Notes: generated by a model from the letters alone, not told the origin. A stretch of DNA of 64,000 bases from Chelatococcus sp. HY11 (GCF_018398335.1 NZ_JAHBRX010000001.1:2410001-2474000); one strand, 5' to 3'. Positions 1-8,654 are shown, counted from the first letter of the stretch. Program-made: numbers and translations.

Positions 1-493
1 ATCCACCGATCAGATCGACACAATAAGGCACCGCGGCGAAAACTGCGTTGAGGCAGGTATCGATGGCCGCGGGCTTGCCCGGGAGCAGGATAATAAGGCT
101 TTTGCCACGTGTGCCAGCGAGTTGACGGGACAGGATCGCGGTCGGCACCTCCTTGAGGCTTGCCGTGCGCATGGCTTCGCCGAAGCCGTCCAGGATGCGC
201 TCGCACACATCCTCGGTTGCCTCGGGCGTCACGTCGCGCGGCGCGGGCCCGGTACCGCCGGTCACCAGGATCAAGCTGCAGTGGTGAACGTCCGCGAGCT
301 CGCGTAGCGTAGCGGCGATCGTCCCGCGATCATCCGGCACAAGCCTCGCCTCACGCCGCCAAGGGCTCGCCAGTACATGGTCGAGATAGGCCGAGATCGC
401 AGGCCCGCCCCTGTCCTCATAGAGGCCCTGGCTTGCCCGGTCCGACACTGTCACGACACCGATTACCGCCTCGTCCGCCATTTCCGCATCCAT
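1..493 (-). CDS. mogA: Molybdopterin adenylyltransferase (MogA/MoaB family), 3' end outside window
   Basis: The protein begins MDAEMADEAVIGVVTVSDRA and runs off the left edge of the window with about 164 codons visible. The family adenylylates molybdopterin before molybdenum insertion. Visible hallmarks are the N-terminal VVTVSDRAS strand, the LVTGGTGPAPRDVTPEAT nucleotide/MPT loop, and a C-terminal LLPGKPAAIDTCL segment followed by VPYCVDLIGG. That C-terminal pattern is typical of MogA rather than the MoeA-like domain. I chose the ATG at 493; an in-frame ATG at 481 is possible. It is transcribed away from the neighbouring peptidase gene. The product name is fairly secure; only the last residues are missing. 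Confidence 0.85.
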   Translation of the reverse strand, partial: MDAEMADEAVIGVVTVSDRASQGLYEDRGGPAISAYLDHVLASPWRREARLVPDDRGTIAATLRELADVHHCSLILVTGGTGPAPRDVTPEATEDVCERILDGFGEAMRTASLKEVPTAILSRQLAGTRGKSLIILLPGKPAAIDTCLNAVFAAVPYCVDLIGG

Positions 494-830
494 TCCGCCG
501 CTCGCGCCGCGCCAGCGGGCGTTGGCCGCCAGCGCGCATCAAAGATTGGATCAAGGCTAGAGCAGATGGGGGCGAGATGGAATCATGGCCAGAAGGAAAC
601 CATGGCCAGAAAGAACACGGCCTGACGGAAGCCTCGCCTGACGGAAGCCTGGGGCTTGGAAGGCGCCAAACGGCAGGGCAAGCGCAGGAAAGCCGCCCCT
701 GTTGGCATAGGGCGCGCATCGCCTTCATTCAAAAAGCCGCACACATTTTCTGCTCGATGCTCTATTCCTGTTTTGAAATCCAGTCCTGGGCAACGACTGC
801 CCACAGGGTGGAACAGAAGGAAAAGCCCCC
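494..830. other. Intergenic region between divergent mogA and M20 peptidase genes
   Basis: No gene is supported here. The region must carry both divergent promoters. It contains the short tandem repeat array described separately at 584-650 and a purine-rich ribosome binding site (AAGGA near 817) for the downstream GTG start. Confidence 0.6.
584..650. repeat. Four consecutive degenerate 17-bp units
   Basis: Units start at 584, 601, 618 and 635. The first two are CATGGCCAGAAGGAAAC and CATGGCCAGAAAGAACA. The last two are CGGCCTGACGGAAGCCT and CGCCTGACGGAAGCCT (16 bp). The pairs are nearly identical within themselves and share a GGCC/GCC...GA.GGAA core with each other. The period of 16-17 bp matches the array at 16462-16521. 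Function is unknown. Confidence 0.65.
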
Positions 831-2228
831 GTGAATGCTCAGACCTCTTCCGTTCTCGCGCGTATCGATGCTGATCTCGACCAGAGCCTGGAACGGCTGT
901 TCGCTCTTCTGCGCATTCCGAGCATTTCGACAGACCCGGCCTACAAGGGCGACTGTGCCAGTGCCGCAGCCTGGTTGAAGGCGGATCTCGAGGCACTCGG
1001 CTTCGATGCCACGGTCCGCCCCACACCCGGGCATCCCATGGTGGTCGCCCATCAGAAGGAGGCGGGCAACGGCCCACATGTTCTCTTCTATGGCCATTAC
1101 GACGTCCAGCCGGTCGACCCCCTCGAGCTTTGGTCCGCGCCGCCGTTCGAGCCGGCCCTGCGTGAAGATGAGACAGGCGCCAGGATCATCACCGGGCGTG
1201 GTTCATCTGACGACAAAGGGCAGTTGATGACCTTCATCGAGGCCTGCAGGGCCTGGAAAGCCGTGACCGGCGCTCTGCCCATCAAGGTCAGCATCCTGCT
1301 CGAGGGCGAAGAGGAATCGGGAAGCCCCAGCTTGAGGCCATTCCTCGACGCCAATCGCGATGAGTTGAAAGCCGATGTCGCGATGATCTGCGACACCGGC
1401 ATGTGGGATCGCGACACACCGGCGATCACCACAATGCTGCGCGGCCTCGTCGGTGAGGAGGTGGAGATCACCTGCGCCTCGCGAGACCTCCATTCCGGCT
1501 TCTATGGCGGTGCGGCGCGCAATCCCATCCATGTGTTGTCCACGATTGTCGCCGGCCTGCACGATGCGGATGGACGCGTGACGCTGCCGGGATTCTACGA
1601 CGGCGTACCCGAACTGCCCGCTGAGGTTCAGGAGCAGTGGCGCAACCTGCCCTTCGAGGAGAGCGCCTTTCTCGGGGAGATCGGCCTGGCTGATCCGGCC
1701 GGCGAGCGCGGGCGCAGCGTTCTCGAACAGGTCTGGTCACGCCCGACCTGCGAAGCCAATGGCATAACGGGCGGCTACACCGGCGAAGGGTTCAAGACCG
1801 TCATCGCCTCCAAGGCATCCTCCAAGATCTCGTTCCGCCTCGTCGGGCAGCAGGATCCGGACAAGATCCGAGCGGCCTTCCGCGCCTATGTCCGCAGCAA
1901 GGTGCCAGCGGATTGCAGCGTCACCTTCAAGGAGCATGGCGGCAGCCCGGCCATCAGCCTGCCTGTGGACGGCGAATGGCTCGGCCTGGCCCGTCAGGCA
2001 CTCGGTGCGGAGTTCGGGCGCGATACCGCGCTGATCGGCTGCGGGGGCTCGATCCCGATCGCAGGCGATTTCAAGCGCATGCTCGCCATGGATTCCCTGA
2101 TGATCGGCTTTGGCCTGAGCGACGACCGCATTCACTCGCCCAACGAGAAATATGATCTCGCCAGCTTCCATCACGGCATCCGCTCATGGGCGCGCATCAT
2201 CGGGGCCTTCGCGGCCGCGCGCGGATAA
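831..2228 (+). CDS. M20 family dipeptidase/metallopeptidase
   Basis: This 465-aa cytosolic enzyme is of the M20 (ArgE/DapE/CPG2-like dipeptidase) type and should hydrolyse a peptide or acyl-amino acid with a two-metal centre. Visible motifs are GHYDVQP at 88-94 (His89, Asp91), RGSSDDKG with the bridging Asp near 127, EGEEESGS with the catalytic Glu pair near 160-162, Asp188, and the C-terminal metal His435 in HSPNEKY. The dimerisation (lid) domain lies between about residues 200 and 320. The start is GTG at 831, preceded by AAGGA at suitable spacing. Length fits the family. It is followed at 7 bp by the nagA-like gene, so the two are probably co-transcribed. The substrate cannot be read from sequence. 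Confidence 0.88.
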   Translation: MNAQTSSVLARIDADLDQSLERLFALLRIPSISTDPAYKGDCASAAAWLKADLEALGFDATVRPTPGHPMVVAHQKEAGNGPHVLFYGHYDVQPVDPLELWSAPPFEPALREDETGARIITGRGSSDDKGQLMTFIEACRAWKAVTGALPIKVSILLEGEEESGSPSLRPFLDANRDELKADVAMICDTGMWDRDTPAITTMLRGLVGEEVEITCASRDLHSGFYGGAARNPIHVLSTIVAGLHDADGRVTLPGFYDGVPELPAEVQEQWRNLPFEESAFLGEIGLADPAGERGRSVLEQVWSRPTCEANGITGGYTGEGFKTVIASKASSKISFRLVGQQDPDKIRAAFRAYVRSKVPADCSVTFKEHGGSPAISLPVDGEWLGLARQALGAEFGRDTALIGCGGSIPIAGDFKRMLAMDSLMIGFGLSDDRIHSPNEKYDLASFHHGIRSWARIIGAFAAARG

Positions 2229-2235
2229 GCCAGCC

Positions 2236-3381
2236 ATGAGCCAGTCCTTGACGATCACGGGCAGAGATCCCGCGACAGGCCGCTCGCTCGCCATTGACAT
2301 CGCAGACGGGCTGATCGCGTCGATCACGGCGGGGCCGAGGGACGAGGGCGCGTGGCTCGCGCCCGGCCTCGTCGACCTGCAGGTCAACGGCTTCAACGGC
2401 CATGACATCAACGGCGGCGGACTGACCATCGCGACGGTCGAGGCGCTGGTGAACGCCATGCTGCGGGTTGGCGTCACGACCTTTTTGCCGACGATCATCA
2501 CGGCGTCGGAGGAGGCCATCGTCACGGCGCTCGGCGTGATCGCGGCGGCGCGCGCCGGCGATGCTCGCATTGCCCACGCGATCCCCAGCGTCCATGTCGA
2601 AGGCCCCCACCTGTCGCCGGAGGACGGCCCCCGTGGGGCGCACCCGCGTACTCACGTGCGGCCGCCAGATATCGACGAATTTCAACGCTGGCAGGCGGCA
2701 AGCGGCGGTCTGGTCGGGCTGGTGACACTCTCACCCCATTACCCGGAGGCGCCGGCCTATGTCCGCGCGCTGGCACGCCAGGGCGTCCATGTCGCGATCG
2801 GCCATACCAGCGCCGCCCCGGCCGAGATCACGGCCGCCGTGGACGCTGGGGCGACGCTTTCCACCCATCTTGGCAACGGAGCGGCGGCCACCCTCCCCCG
2901 CCATCCCAATTTCATCTGGACGCAGCTGGCCGAGGATCGCCTCGCCGCCACCTTCATCGCCGATGGCCATCATCTCCCCGCAGATACATTTCGTGCCATG
3001 CTGCGCGCCAAAGGCCTGGAGCGCGCGGTGCTGGTCTCGGATGCGGTCGCGCTCGGCGGCCTGCCGCCCGGTCTTTACGATCAGCCAATCGGCGGCCGTG
3101 TCGAGTTGACCAAGGATGGCCGGCTAGGCGTCGCCGGTACGCCATTCCTTGCCGGAGCGGTGCGCCCACTGGCCGATTGCGTCGCGCAGGCGACGATCAT
3201 GGGGGGCCTCACACTCACTGATGCCCTGCGGCTCGCCACGGTCAATCCCGGCCGCTTCACCGGCAACCGCGGCGTCATCCGGGTGGGAGCGTCGGCTGAT
3301 CTCATTCGCTTCCATTGGGCGCCCGGCGATCCGACCTTGTCGATCGAAGCCGTCTTCTCCCGCGGAGAACGGCGCGTCTGA
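2236..3381 (+). CDS. nagA: N-acetylglucosamine-6-phosphate deacetylase-like amidohydrolase
   Basis: This 381-aa protein has NagA architecture. APGLVDLQVNGFNGHD closes the small beta domain at 42-57, HVEGPHLSPEDGPRGAH carries metal-ligand Glu122, GHTSA holds His190, STHLGNG holds His211, and LVSDAVALGG holds catalytic Asp269. These are the ligands expected for deacetylation of GlcNAc-6-P to GlcN-6-P in the cytosol. The usual HLFNAM segment is replaced by HLGNGAA, a variant seen in some NagA-like deacetylases, so the exact substrate could differ. The start is the ATG just after the M20 stop. The nagB-type deaminase at 5220-5990 and the LacI system nearby support an amino-sugar role. No LacI-type palindrome is seen directly upstream. 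Confidence 0.82.
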   Translation: MSQSLTITGRDPATGRSLAIDIADGLIASITAGPRDEGAWLAPGLVDLQVNGFNGHDINGGGLTIATVEALVNAMLRVGVTTFLPTIITASEEAIVTALGVIAAARAGDARIAHAIPSVHVEGPHLSPEDGPRGAHPRTHVRPPDIDEFQRWQAASGGLVGLVTLSPHYPEAPAYVRALARQGVHVAIGHTSAAPAEITAAVDAGATLSTHLGNGAAATLPRHPNFIWTQLAEDRLAATFIADGHHLPADTFRAMLRAKGLERAVLVSDAVALGGLPPGLYDQPIGGRVELTKDGRLGVAGTPFLAGAVRPLADCVAQATIMGGLTLTDALRLATVNPGRFTGNRGVIRVGASADLIRFHWAPGDPTLSIEAVFSRGERRV

Positions 3382-3591
3382 CGGCTACTCGCCATCTACT
3401 GGCGCGCCGAATGTGCAACCTTTCATCTCCGGCAACGTTGAAGCTCTGTGGTACAACGCGGAGAAACATCAATGCTGCCATTGGAGGCGCGACCCTGGGA
3501 GATCGTAACGTTTGCCACGACCTCGCCACCCGACCTGATTTCCCCCCCGACCGAGGTAACACCTCTTACAGGGCGGAAGATTGCACGGCGC

Positions 3592-3963
3592 ATGCCGGCT
3601 CCGGCCATGCGGCTCGCATCCATCAGCTGCGCGGCGATGCTGGCGATCGGCGCTACGCTTGGCCCGATCTTCTACCCCGAGCCCGCAATGGCTCAAGAGC
3701 CTGTCGAGGCGGCGGCATGCCGGAAGGCTTCCATCGAGACACTGAGGCAAGCCGGCGGCAACTCGCCCTTGAAGGATGTCAAGCTCGATCTCGATAGTCT
3801 CACCATCGCGAAGGCCAATGCCGAGGTCGGCGGCGTCAAGATCCATACCGTGCTTATCGGTCAAGCAGCCATCCAGCGCGAAAACTCCGATGAGCCCCAT
3901 ACTTTTCTGTGTCTGCTTGGCGAGAAGGAGAAAGTGCTGATGACTTTCTTCACGAAGCGTTGA
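3592..3963 (+). CDS. Small secreted protein of unknown function
   Basis: This 123-aa protein is not recognised. It starts at the ATG at 3592 behind a GGGCGGAAGA element. The N-terminus has a hydrophobic stretch (LASISCAAMLAIGATLG) followed by an AMA signal-peptidase site about 34 residues in, so export to the periplasm is likely. The mature part is about 90 residues with two cysteines (in AAACRKAS and TFLCLLG) that could form a disulfide. It ends in a beta-rich segment (KEKVLMTFFTKR). An in-frame extension upstream to 3448 exists but reads poorly. Neighbours give no functional hint. Confidence 0.6.
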   Translation: MPAPAMRLASISCAAMLAIGATLGPIFYPEPAMAQEPVEAAACRKASIETLRQAGGNSPLKDVKLDLDSLTIAKANAEVGGVKIHTVLIGQAAIQRENSDEPHTFLCLLGEKEKVLMTFFTKR

Positions 3964-4392
3964 AGCAAGCACCAATACTGATAAGGGGTGCGGGGAACCA
4001 TCAGCGGCTCTCATCCCGTCCATGGGCCTTGGCGCCAGCCGATACAAATGGGAAAATTATTGAAAATCAATATATTATTACATCAAGCGACTGATGATCC
4101 GAGAGAATCCCACGCCACATCTGTCAGATGCAGGTGCAACTAAAACTCCACCATCCCGCTAACGTTACTTCAAGCTCGATGACGCAGACCATGCGCTGGC
4201 CGGTATCCGGCTGAACAAGTTTGAGCTAGACTATAACCTGCGCACCATTTCCGCCCGTCCGCTTCAACTGCGGACCTGCGATATGAAGCGCGGCTTTTGA
4301 AACCGGCTTGCGTTCAAACGACTGAAGTGCATCGCCTCATATAACTTCGAGACCCTAGACTGCGAACAGTGCGTTGGGAGTGCGATAAGTCC
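3964..4392. other. Intergenic region with an orphan coding-like fragment
   Basis: About 430 bases separate the small secreted protein from the L,D-transpeptidase. The middle is unusually A/T-rich around 4050-4090. The only structured content I see is the 45-codon open stretch listed at 4166-4300. Confidence 0.5.
4166..4300 (+). pseudogene. Possible gene relic (45-codon open stretch without a start)
   Basis: Reading from TAC at 4166 to TGA at 4300 gives a coding-like peptide containing LDDADHALAGIRLNKFELDY and ending CDMKRGF. An in-frame TAA lies 6 bases upstream and there is no start codon, so this may be the 3' remnant of a decayed gene. I do not recognise the family, and chance is possible given the short length. 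Confidence 0.25.
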
Positions 4393-5145
4393 ATGATCGA
4401 GTTGAAACGCCGCAGCTTCGTCTCCGGTCTTGCGGCCGGCATCACCGGCCTTGGCCTCAGCGGCTGCGTGAGCCCGAATCCGGAACAGGCAGGCCCAGGT
4501 CCCGGTGCCGGGCGACGCATCGCCGATCGCGAGATCCCGCCTCCGGCGGACCTGCCGGCGTCCGATGGGCAGGTCGCCTCGTACTACGGCCCTGTGGATG
4601 GAGAGCGTTTCCCCATCCATGCCGTCAATCTCTCCGAGATCAACCCCGCGTACCTGCGTCGCTCGGTGGCCTATTCCACGACCGAACAGCCGGGCACGAT
4701 CGTGGTCGATCCGCGCCAGCGCTACCTCTATCTCGTCCAGGAGAACGGGCGGGCGATGCGCTACGGCGTCGGCGTCGGTCGCGAGGGTTTCGGCTGGTCC
4801 GGCGCGGCGACCATCAATTCCAAGCAGGAATGGCCGGACTGGTATCCGCCGAAGGAGATGATCCAGCGCCAGCCCGAGCTGAAGAAAGTCGCGAGCCAGC
4901 TGCAGAGCGGCCTCGGTGTGGCCGGCGGACCGCGCAATCCACTCGGCGCCCGCGCCATGTATCTGTGGCAAGGCAACAAGGACACGCTCTATCGCATCCA
5001 CGGCACTTTGGAGCCATGGACAATCGGCAAGAACGTATCGTCAGGTTGCATCCGCATGATCAACCAGGACGCGATCGATCTTTATCAGCGTGTGCCTGTC
5101 GGCACCAAGGTCGTGGTCCTGCCTGCCGGGGGCTCACACGCCTAA
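4393..5145 (+). CDS. L,D-transpeptidase (YkuD domain) lipoprotein
   Basis: This 250-aa protein cross-links or anchors peptidoglycan stem peptides (meso-DAP linkages or lipoprotein attachment) in the periplasm. The N-terminus has KRRSFVSGLAAG and a lipobox LSGC with Cys25, so it is probably exported, possibly by the Tat route, and lipidated. The YkuD domain covers about residues 100-248. Catalytic residues are visible as IHGT (His203) and SSGCIRM (Cys219, Arg221), separated by the usual spacing. The ATG at 4393 was chosen because it directly precedes the signal sequence; an ATG 24 bases upstream is possible. It appears monocistronic and converges on nagB. Confidence 0.9.
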   Translation: MIELKRRSFVSGLAAGITGLGLSGCVSPNPEQAGPGPGAGRRIADREIPPPADLPASDGQVASYYGPVDGERFPIHAVNLSEINPAYLRRSVAYSTTEQPGTIVVDPRQRYLYLVQENGRAMRYGVGVGREGFGWSGAATINSKQEWPDWYPPKEMIQRQPELKKVASQLQSGLGVAGGPRNPLGARAMYLWQGNKDTLYRIHGTLEPWTIGKNVSSGCIRMINQDAIDLYQRVPVGTKVVVLPAGGSHA

Positions 5146-5172
5146 GATCATGGCGCGGGTCCGTCATCGATG

Positions 5173-5192
5173 TGACCGGGACGAGCCCGGCC
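5173..5192. repeat. Extragenic palindrome, GGCCGGG family (partial copy)
   Basis: GACCGGGACGAGCCCGGCC contains a CCGGG/CCCGG stem around ACGAG, between the convergent L,D-transpeptidase and nagB genes. It resembles the palindromes at 15648-15667 and 56534-56610 and could also help terminate transcription. Confidence 0.5.
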
Positions 5193-5219
5193 AAGAAAGC
5201 TTCGGGTGGTGAAGCGCGA

Positions 5220-5990
5220 TCAATCTTGGCGGCGCGGGTCCGATTCCGCGTCCAGATAAAGCCGGCAATCCGGATGCAGGCGCAATGCGCTCGCCGGGCA
5301 CGCCGTATCCAAAGGGCCCTCAAGAGCGCGTTCGACAGCCTCGCGTTTGGCCGCGCCAGGCACCACGCAAAACAGGCGGCCGGCATCGAGGAGGCGCGGG
5401 ACCGTGAGGGTCACGGCGCGCCGGGGCACATCCGCAATCGTCGCGAAGGCGCCATCATCGACCTGCTGCTGGCGGCACACATCGTCGAGCGTGACGATCT
5501 TGACCGCTTGCGGGTCCGCGAAATCAGCAACCGGCGGATCGTTGAACGCAAGATGTCCGTTGACGCCTATGCCGAGGCAGACAATGTCGATCGGTGCCGC
5601 CGCGAGGCTTGCCGCGTAAGCCGCCACCGCCGCGTCGGCGTCCGTACCGGGGTCGATCAGGTGGACGGCGGCAAAGGGCAACCGATCGAAAATCGCGCGA
5701 CGCAACCAGCTCCCGAAACGCTGGGGCGCGTCTGCGGGCAGGTCGAGATATTCGTCCATATGGAAAGCCGTGACCCGTCGCCAGTCGATGCCCGGCTCCG
5801 CGATCAGGGACTGCAACATGTCGCTCTGGCTGACGGCGGCGGCAAAGACCATGCGCACACCGGCCTGCCTTGCCAATCGCGAACGGAGCTCGGTGGCAAC
5901 GTCAGCCGCGGCGGCGCGTCCCATCTCCGGCCGCGTGTCAAAGGACAGAACGACCGGCCGCACAGCTTGCTGTCCTGCAACTGATTCCAT
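5220..5990 (-). CDS. nagB: Glucosamine-6-phosphate deaminase/isomerase family protein
   Basis: This 256-aa protein of the NagB/6-phosphogluconolactonase superfamily is expected to convert an amino-sugar phosphate to a keto-sugar phosphate plus ammonia. Visible are FHMDEYLDL with Asp79 and the signature GIGVNGHLAFNDP at 140-152. Compared with E. coli NagB (Asp141-His143-Glu148), the triad here reads Asn144-His146-Asp151, placing it in a divergent subfamily. The start at 5990 has a strong GAGAGGGAAGG ribosome binding site; in-frame starts further upstream do not. It is divergent from the LacI gene, with a palindromic operator between them. Family is secure; exact substrate less so. Confidence 0.82.
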   Translation of the reverse strand: MESVAGQQAVRPVVLSFDTRPEMGRAAAADVATELRSRLARQAGVRMVFAAAVSQSDMLQSLIAEPGIDWRRVTAFHMDEYLDLPADAPQRFGSWLRRAIFDRLPFAAVHLIDPGTDADAAVAAYAASLAAAPIDIVCLGIGVNGHLAFNDPPVADFADPQAVKIVTLDDVCRQQQVDDGAFATIADVPRRAVTLTVPRLLDAGRLFCVVPGAAKREAVERALEGPLDTACPASALRLHPDCRLYLDAESDPRRQD

Positions 5991-6100
5991 CAGGCCTTCC
6001 CTCTCGACCTCATCATTCACCCGCCGCCGCCAAGGGTGACGGCATGCCGGTTCGCGTGCCCCGGGAGGTCGCGCATCCACCGCCGGCTTATGAAACTCCT

Positions 6101-6116
6101 ATGCAACCGATTGCAT
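6101..6116. promoter_or_regulatory. LacI-family operator, site 1
   Basis: ATGCAACCGATTGCAT has perfect 6-bp arms (ATGCAA/TTGCAT) around a central CG, the classic LacI/GalR operator form. It lies between the divergent nagB and lacI-family genes and matches the sites at 7283, 15311 and 15468. Confidence 0.75.
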
Positions 6117-6236
6117 GTCAAGCCACCGAAGTTCACCCCCTCGCCCCTATGCCGCGTTCGTCAGCAAGGCGATTTTCCGCTAGTCTCTTCGTATGATCAG
6201 ATATTTCGAGAACAGTCGGGTGCGGGAAAAGGCTTG

Positions 6237-7244
6237 ATGGACGACGAAACATCCCGGCGGCGCGTACCCACCATCGATCAAGTGGCAGCCTTGGCGGGCG
6301 TTTCGCGCGCCACCGTTTCACGCGCCTTCACCCGGCCGGAAATGTTGAGCGAAGCCACTGTCCAGCGGGTCAAGGCCATTGCCCGGGACGTCGGCTATGT
6401 CCCGAATCAGGTTGCGCGCGCGCTGAGCACCGGCCGGCACGGCAATCTGGCGCTCATCGTTCCCGATGTCGCCAATCCCTTCTTCCCCCCGCTGATCAGG
6501 GCCGCGCAATTGCGCGCCGACGAAGCCGGCTTCTGCGTTTTCCTCGGCAATTCCGACGAACTGGCGGCGCGTGAGGACGTCCTTGTCGGCCGTTTCACCA
6601 GTCAGGTCGAGGGAATGATCCTCGTGTCCTCGCGTCTCGATGAAGAGCGTATCCGGCTCTACGCCGAACGACGGCCGATCGTGCTCGTCAATCGCGACGT
6701 CGCCGGCATTCCGAGGGTACTCATCGACAGCGCGACGGGCATCACGGCCGCGCTCGCACACCTCATCGACCATGGCCATCGCCGCATCGTCTATGTCAGC
6801 GGACCATCGGCCTCGTGGTCCAACCAGCAGCGCCGCCTCGCTTTGCGCCGGGAGGCGGCCAAGCGTGGAGTCGAGATCATCGCCATCCCGGCGCGCCCTC
6901 CGACACATGAGACCGGCTACGCGGCAACGGGGCAGATTCTGGCCTCCAAGGCCACGGCCGCGCTAGCCTTTGACGATCTCGTCGCGCAGGGGCTTCTCGC
7001 GGGCCTGGCCGAACGCGGCATCGACGTGCCCGGCCAGTTCAGCGTCGTCGGCTGCGATGACGTGCTCGGAGCGACCACCTATCCCCCGCTCACGACCGTC
7101 TCCGCGCGTTGCAAGGAGGCGGGCCAGGTCGCGGCCGACCTGCTCATGGATCTTTTGAAGGTCAAAGCCATGCGCGACGTCCGCTATGTGCTTGAGTCCC
7201 ATCTCGTCGTGCGCGGAACGACAGGGCCGGTCGCCGTCTCCTGA
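6237..7244 (+). CDS. LacI-family transcriptional regulator
   Basis: This 335-aa regulator has an N-terminal helix-turn-helix (PTIDQVAALAGVSRATVSRA, about residues 10-30) with the hinge helix motif NQVARALS. A periplasmic-binding-protein-like sensor domain follows (LALIVPDVANPFFPPLIRAA onward, about 60-330). The ATG at 6237 is preceded by GGGAAAAGG. The gene is divergent from nagB and immediately upstream of the sugar ABC operon. Palindromes of the type this family binds flank it on both sides, so it probably represses nagB, the transporter operon and the aminotransferase operon, and may autoregulate. The inducer is unknown, probably a sugar or sugar phosphate. Confidence 0.93.
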   Translation: MDDETSRRRVPTIDQVAALAGVSRATVSRAFTRPEMLSEATVQRVKAIARDVGYVPNQVARALSTGRHGNLALIVPDVANPFFPPLIRAAQLRADEAGFCVFLGNSDELAAREDVLVGRFTSQVEGMILVSSRLDEERIRLYAERRPIVLVNRDVAGIPRVLIDSATGITAALAHLIDHGHRRIVYVSGPSASWSNQQRRLALRREAAKRGVEIIAIPARPPTHETGYAATGQILASKATAALAFDDLVAQGLLAGLAERGIDVPGQFSVVGCDDVLGATTYPPLTTVSARCKEAGQVAADLLMDLLKVKAMRDVRYVLESHLVVRGTTGPVAVS

Positions 7245-7277
7245 TCGGTCTTCGTGCCGGCGATCGACGAACGCCGC

Positions 7278-7306
7278 TTGACACGCAACCGGTTGCACGA
7301 CACTTT
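7278..7306 (+). promoter_or_regulatory. Candidate sigma-70 promoter of the sugar ABC operon
   Basis: TTGACA at 7278-7283 is a consensus -35 box. With a 17-bp spacer the -10 would be CACTTT at 7301-7306, which is weak. The LacI-type palindrome fills the spacer, an ideal position for repression. Confidence 0.5.
7283..7298. promoter_or_regulatory. LacI-family operator, site 2
   Basis: ACGCAACCGGTTGCAC contains the perfect 12-bp palindrome GCAACCGGTTGC. It lies 55 bases before the binding-protein start and overlaps the putative promoter. Confidence 0.78.
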
Positions 7307-7352
7307 TTCAGGAGAGGCGATCCAGAGCGCCAGCGTCAGAGGGGATCCGATC

Positions 7353-8654
7353 ATGACATTCGCAGGTTCGACATCCGGTAAGCCCGCACGGAAGCGGCCC
7401 ATCCTTGCCATCACAGCGGCGGCGTTCTTTGCGTCCATGCTGCCCGCCCAGGCCGAGAAGCTCACGATCTGGGGCGGCTGGCCCGAGATGGAACCGTTCT
7501 ACAAGCGCGTCGGCGAACAGCTGAAGAAGAAATATCCGGATCTGGAAGTCAGCGTCGAACTGATCGCACTGCGCGAACATGAAAAGCGCAATGCACTCGC
7601 GCTGCCTTCAGGGGCGGCTGCCGACGTGATCGAGATGGAGGTCGAGGCGACCCGCTATCTGGAAGGCGGCCTTGTTCCCGCAGCGCCGGACAATGTCGTG
7701 AAGTTCGTCAAGGACGGCAAGCATTTCGACAAGTTCTTCCAGGACAGCGTCACCTTCGAGGACAAGATCTACGGTGTGCCGCTGTTCCGCGGACAGACCG
7801 CGCTCTACTACAACACCGACATGTACGCGAAAGCGGGCCTCTCCGGCGCGCCGAAGACCATGGAAGACTACACCCCTTACGCCGAAAAGCTGACGCAGCG
7901 CGATGCGCAGGGCAAGCCGACGGTCAGCGGCTGGAGCCTGCGCCTGTCGGGCGGCGGCCAGGGCGTGGCCGAGAAGTTCTGGATCAACCTGTTCCAGTTC
8001 GGCGGCAATCTGCTCGAGGAGAAAGACGGCAAATGGAAGGCCGCCTTCGCCAACGAGGCCGGTCGCAAGGCTTTCAAGCAGTATGTCGAGAATGTTCAGG
8101 TCCTGAAGACCGTATCGCCGGAGATGAAGGCGGATGCGGAAGCTTTCGAGCTTGAGCAGACGGCCATGTTCATCCGCGAATCCTGGGTGATCGGCGACAT
8201 CGCCAAGAAGTCGCCCAATCTGAAATATGCCACCGCGCCGCTGCCGCGCGGCTCCATCGTCATCCCGGTCAATCTCTATGTGCCGACGAAGCCGGGCAAG
8301 AAGGCCGACCTCGCTTGGGAATACGTCCTCCAGGCGAACGAGCCGGAAAACCTGCAGTGGCTTCTCGACAACATCGGCTGGTTGCCGAACCGGAAGGATG
8401 TCGATTACTCCGCCATCATCGCAAAGACGCCCGCCTTCGGCGCCTTCGTCAATTTCCCCAGTGACTACAAGTTCTTCTCCCTGCCCGCCATCGCACCGGC
8501 CAGCGAGATCCTGACCCGCGTCGCGGCGCGCCTCGTGGACGGCTATACCAATCCGAAGCTCCAGAGCGACGCGGCCATCGACGCCTTCCTCAAGGAAGCG
8601 GCGGCGGAGGTCGATACCATCTTGAAGCGCGAAGGCCTGCTCGCCACGCCGTAA
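7353..8654 (+). CDS. Sugar ABC transporter substrate-binding protein
   Basis: This 433-aa periplasmic binding protein belongs to the extracellular solute-binding family 1 (UgpB/MalE type, carbohydrate uptake). The signal peptide ends at AQA before EKLTIWGGW, about residue 34. The mature N-terminus with alternating hydrophobic strands (LTIWGGW, VSVELIALREHEKRNALAL) and ADVIEMEVEATRYLEGG is typical of CUT1 binding proteins. The ATG at 7353 has AGAGGGG upstream; an in-frame start at 7254 would spoil the signal peptide and read through the operator. It is the first gene of the LacI-controlled operon. The ligand is not readable; context suggests an amino sugar or acylated amino-polyol. Confidence 0.9.
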   Translation: MTFAGSTSGKPARKRPILAITAAAFFASMLPAQAEKLTIWGGWPEMEPFYKRVGEQLKKKYPDLEVSVELIALREHEKRNALALPSGAAADVIEMEVEATRYLEGGLVPAAPDNVVKFVKDGKHFDKFFQDSVTFEDKIYGVPLFRGQTALYYNTDMYAKAGLSGAPKTMEDYTPYAEKLTQRDAQGKPTVSGWSLRLSGGGQGVAEKFWINLFQFGGNLLEEKDGKWKAAFANEAGRKAFKQYVENVQVLKTVSPEMKADAEAFELEQTAMFIRESWVIGDIAKKSPNLKYATAPLPRGSIVIPVNLYVPTKPGKKADLAWEYVLQANEPENLQWLLDNIGWLPNRKDVDYSAIIAKTPAFGAFVNFPSDYKFFSLPAIAPASEILTRVAARLVDGYTNPKLQSDAAIDAFLKEAAAEVDTILKREGLLATP

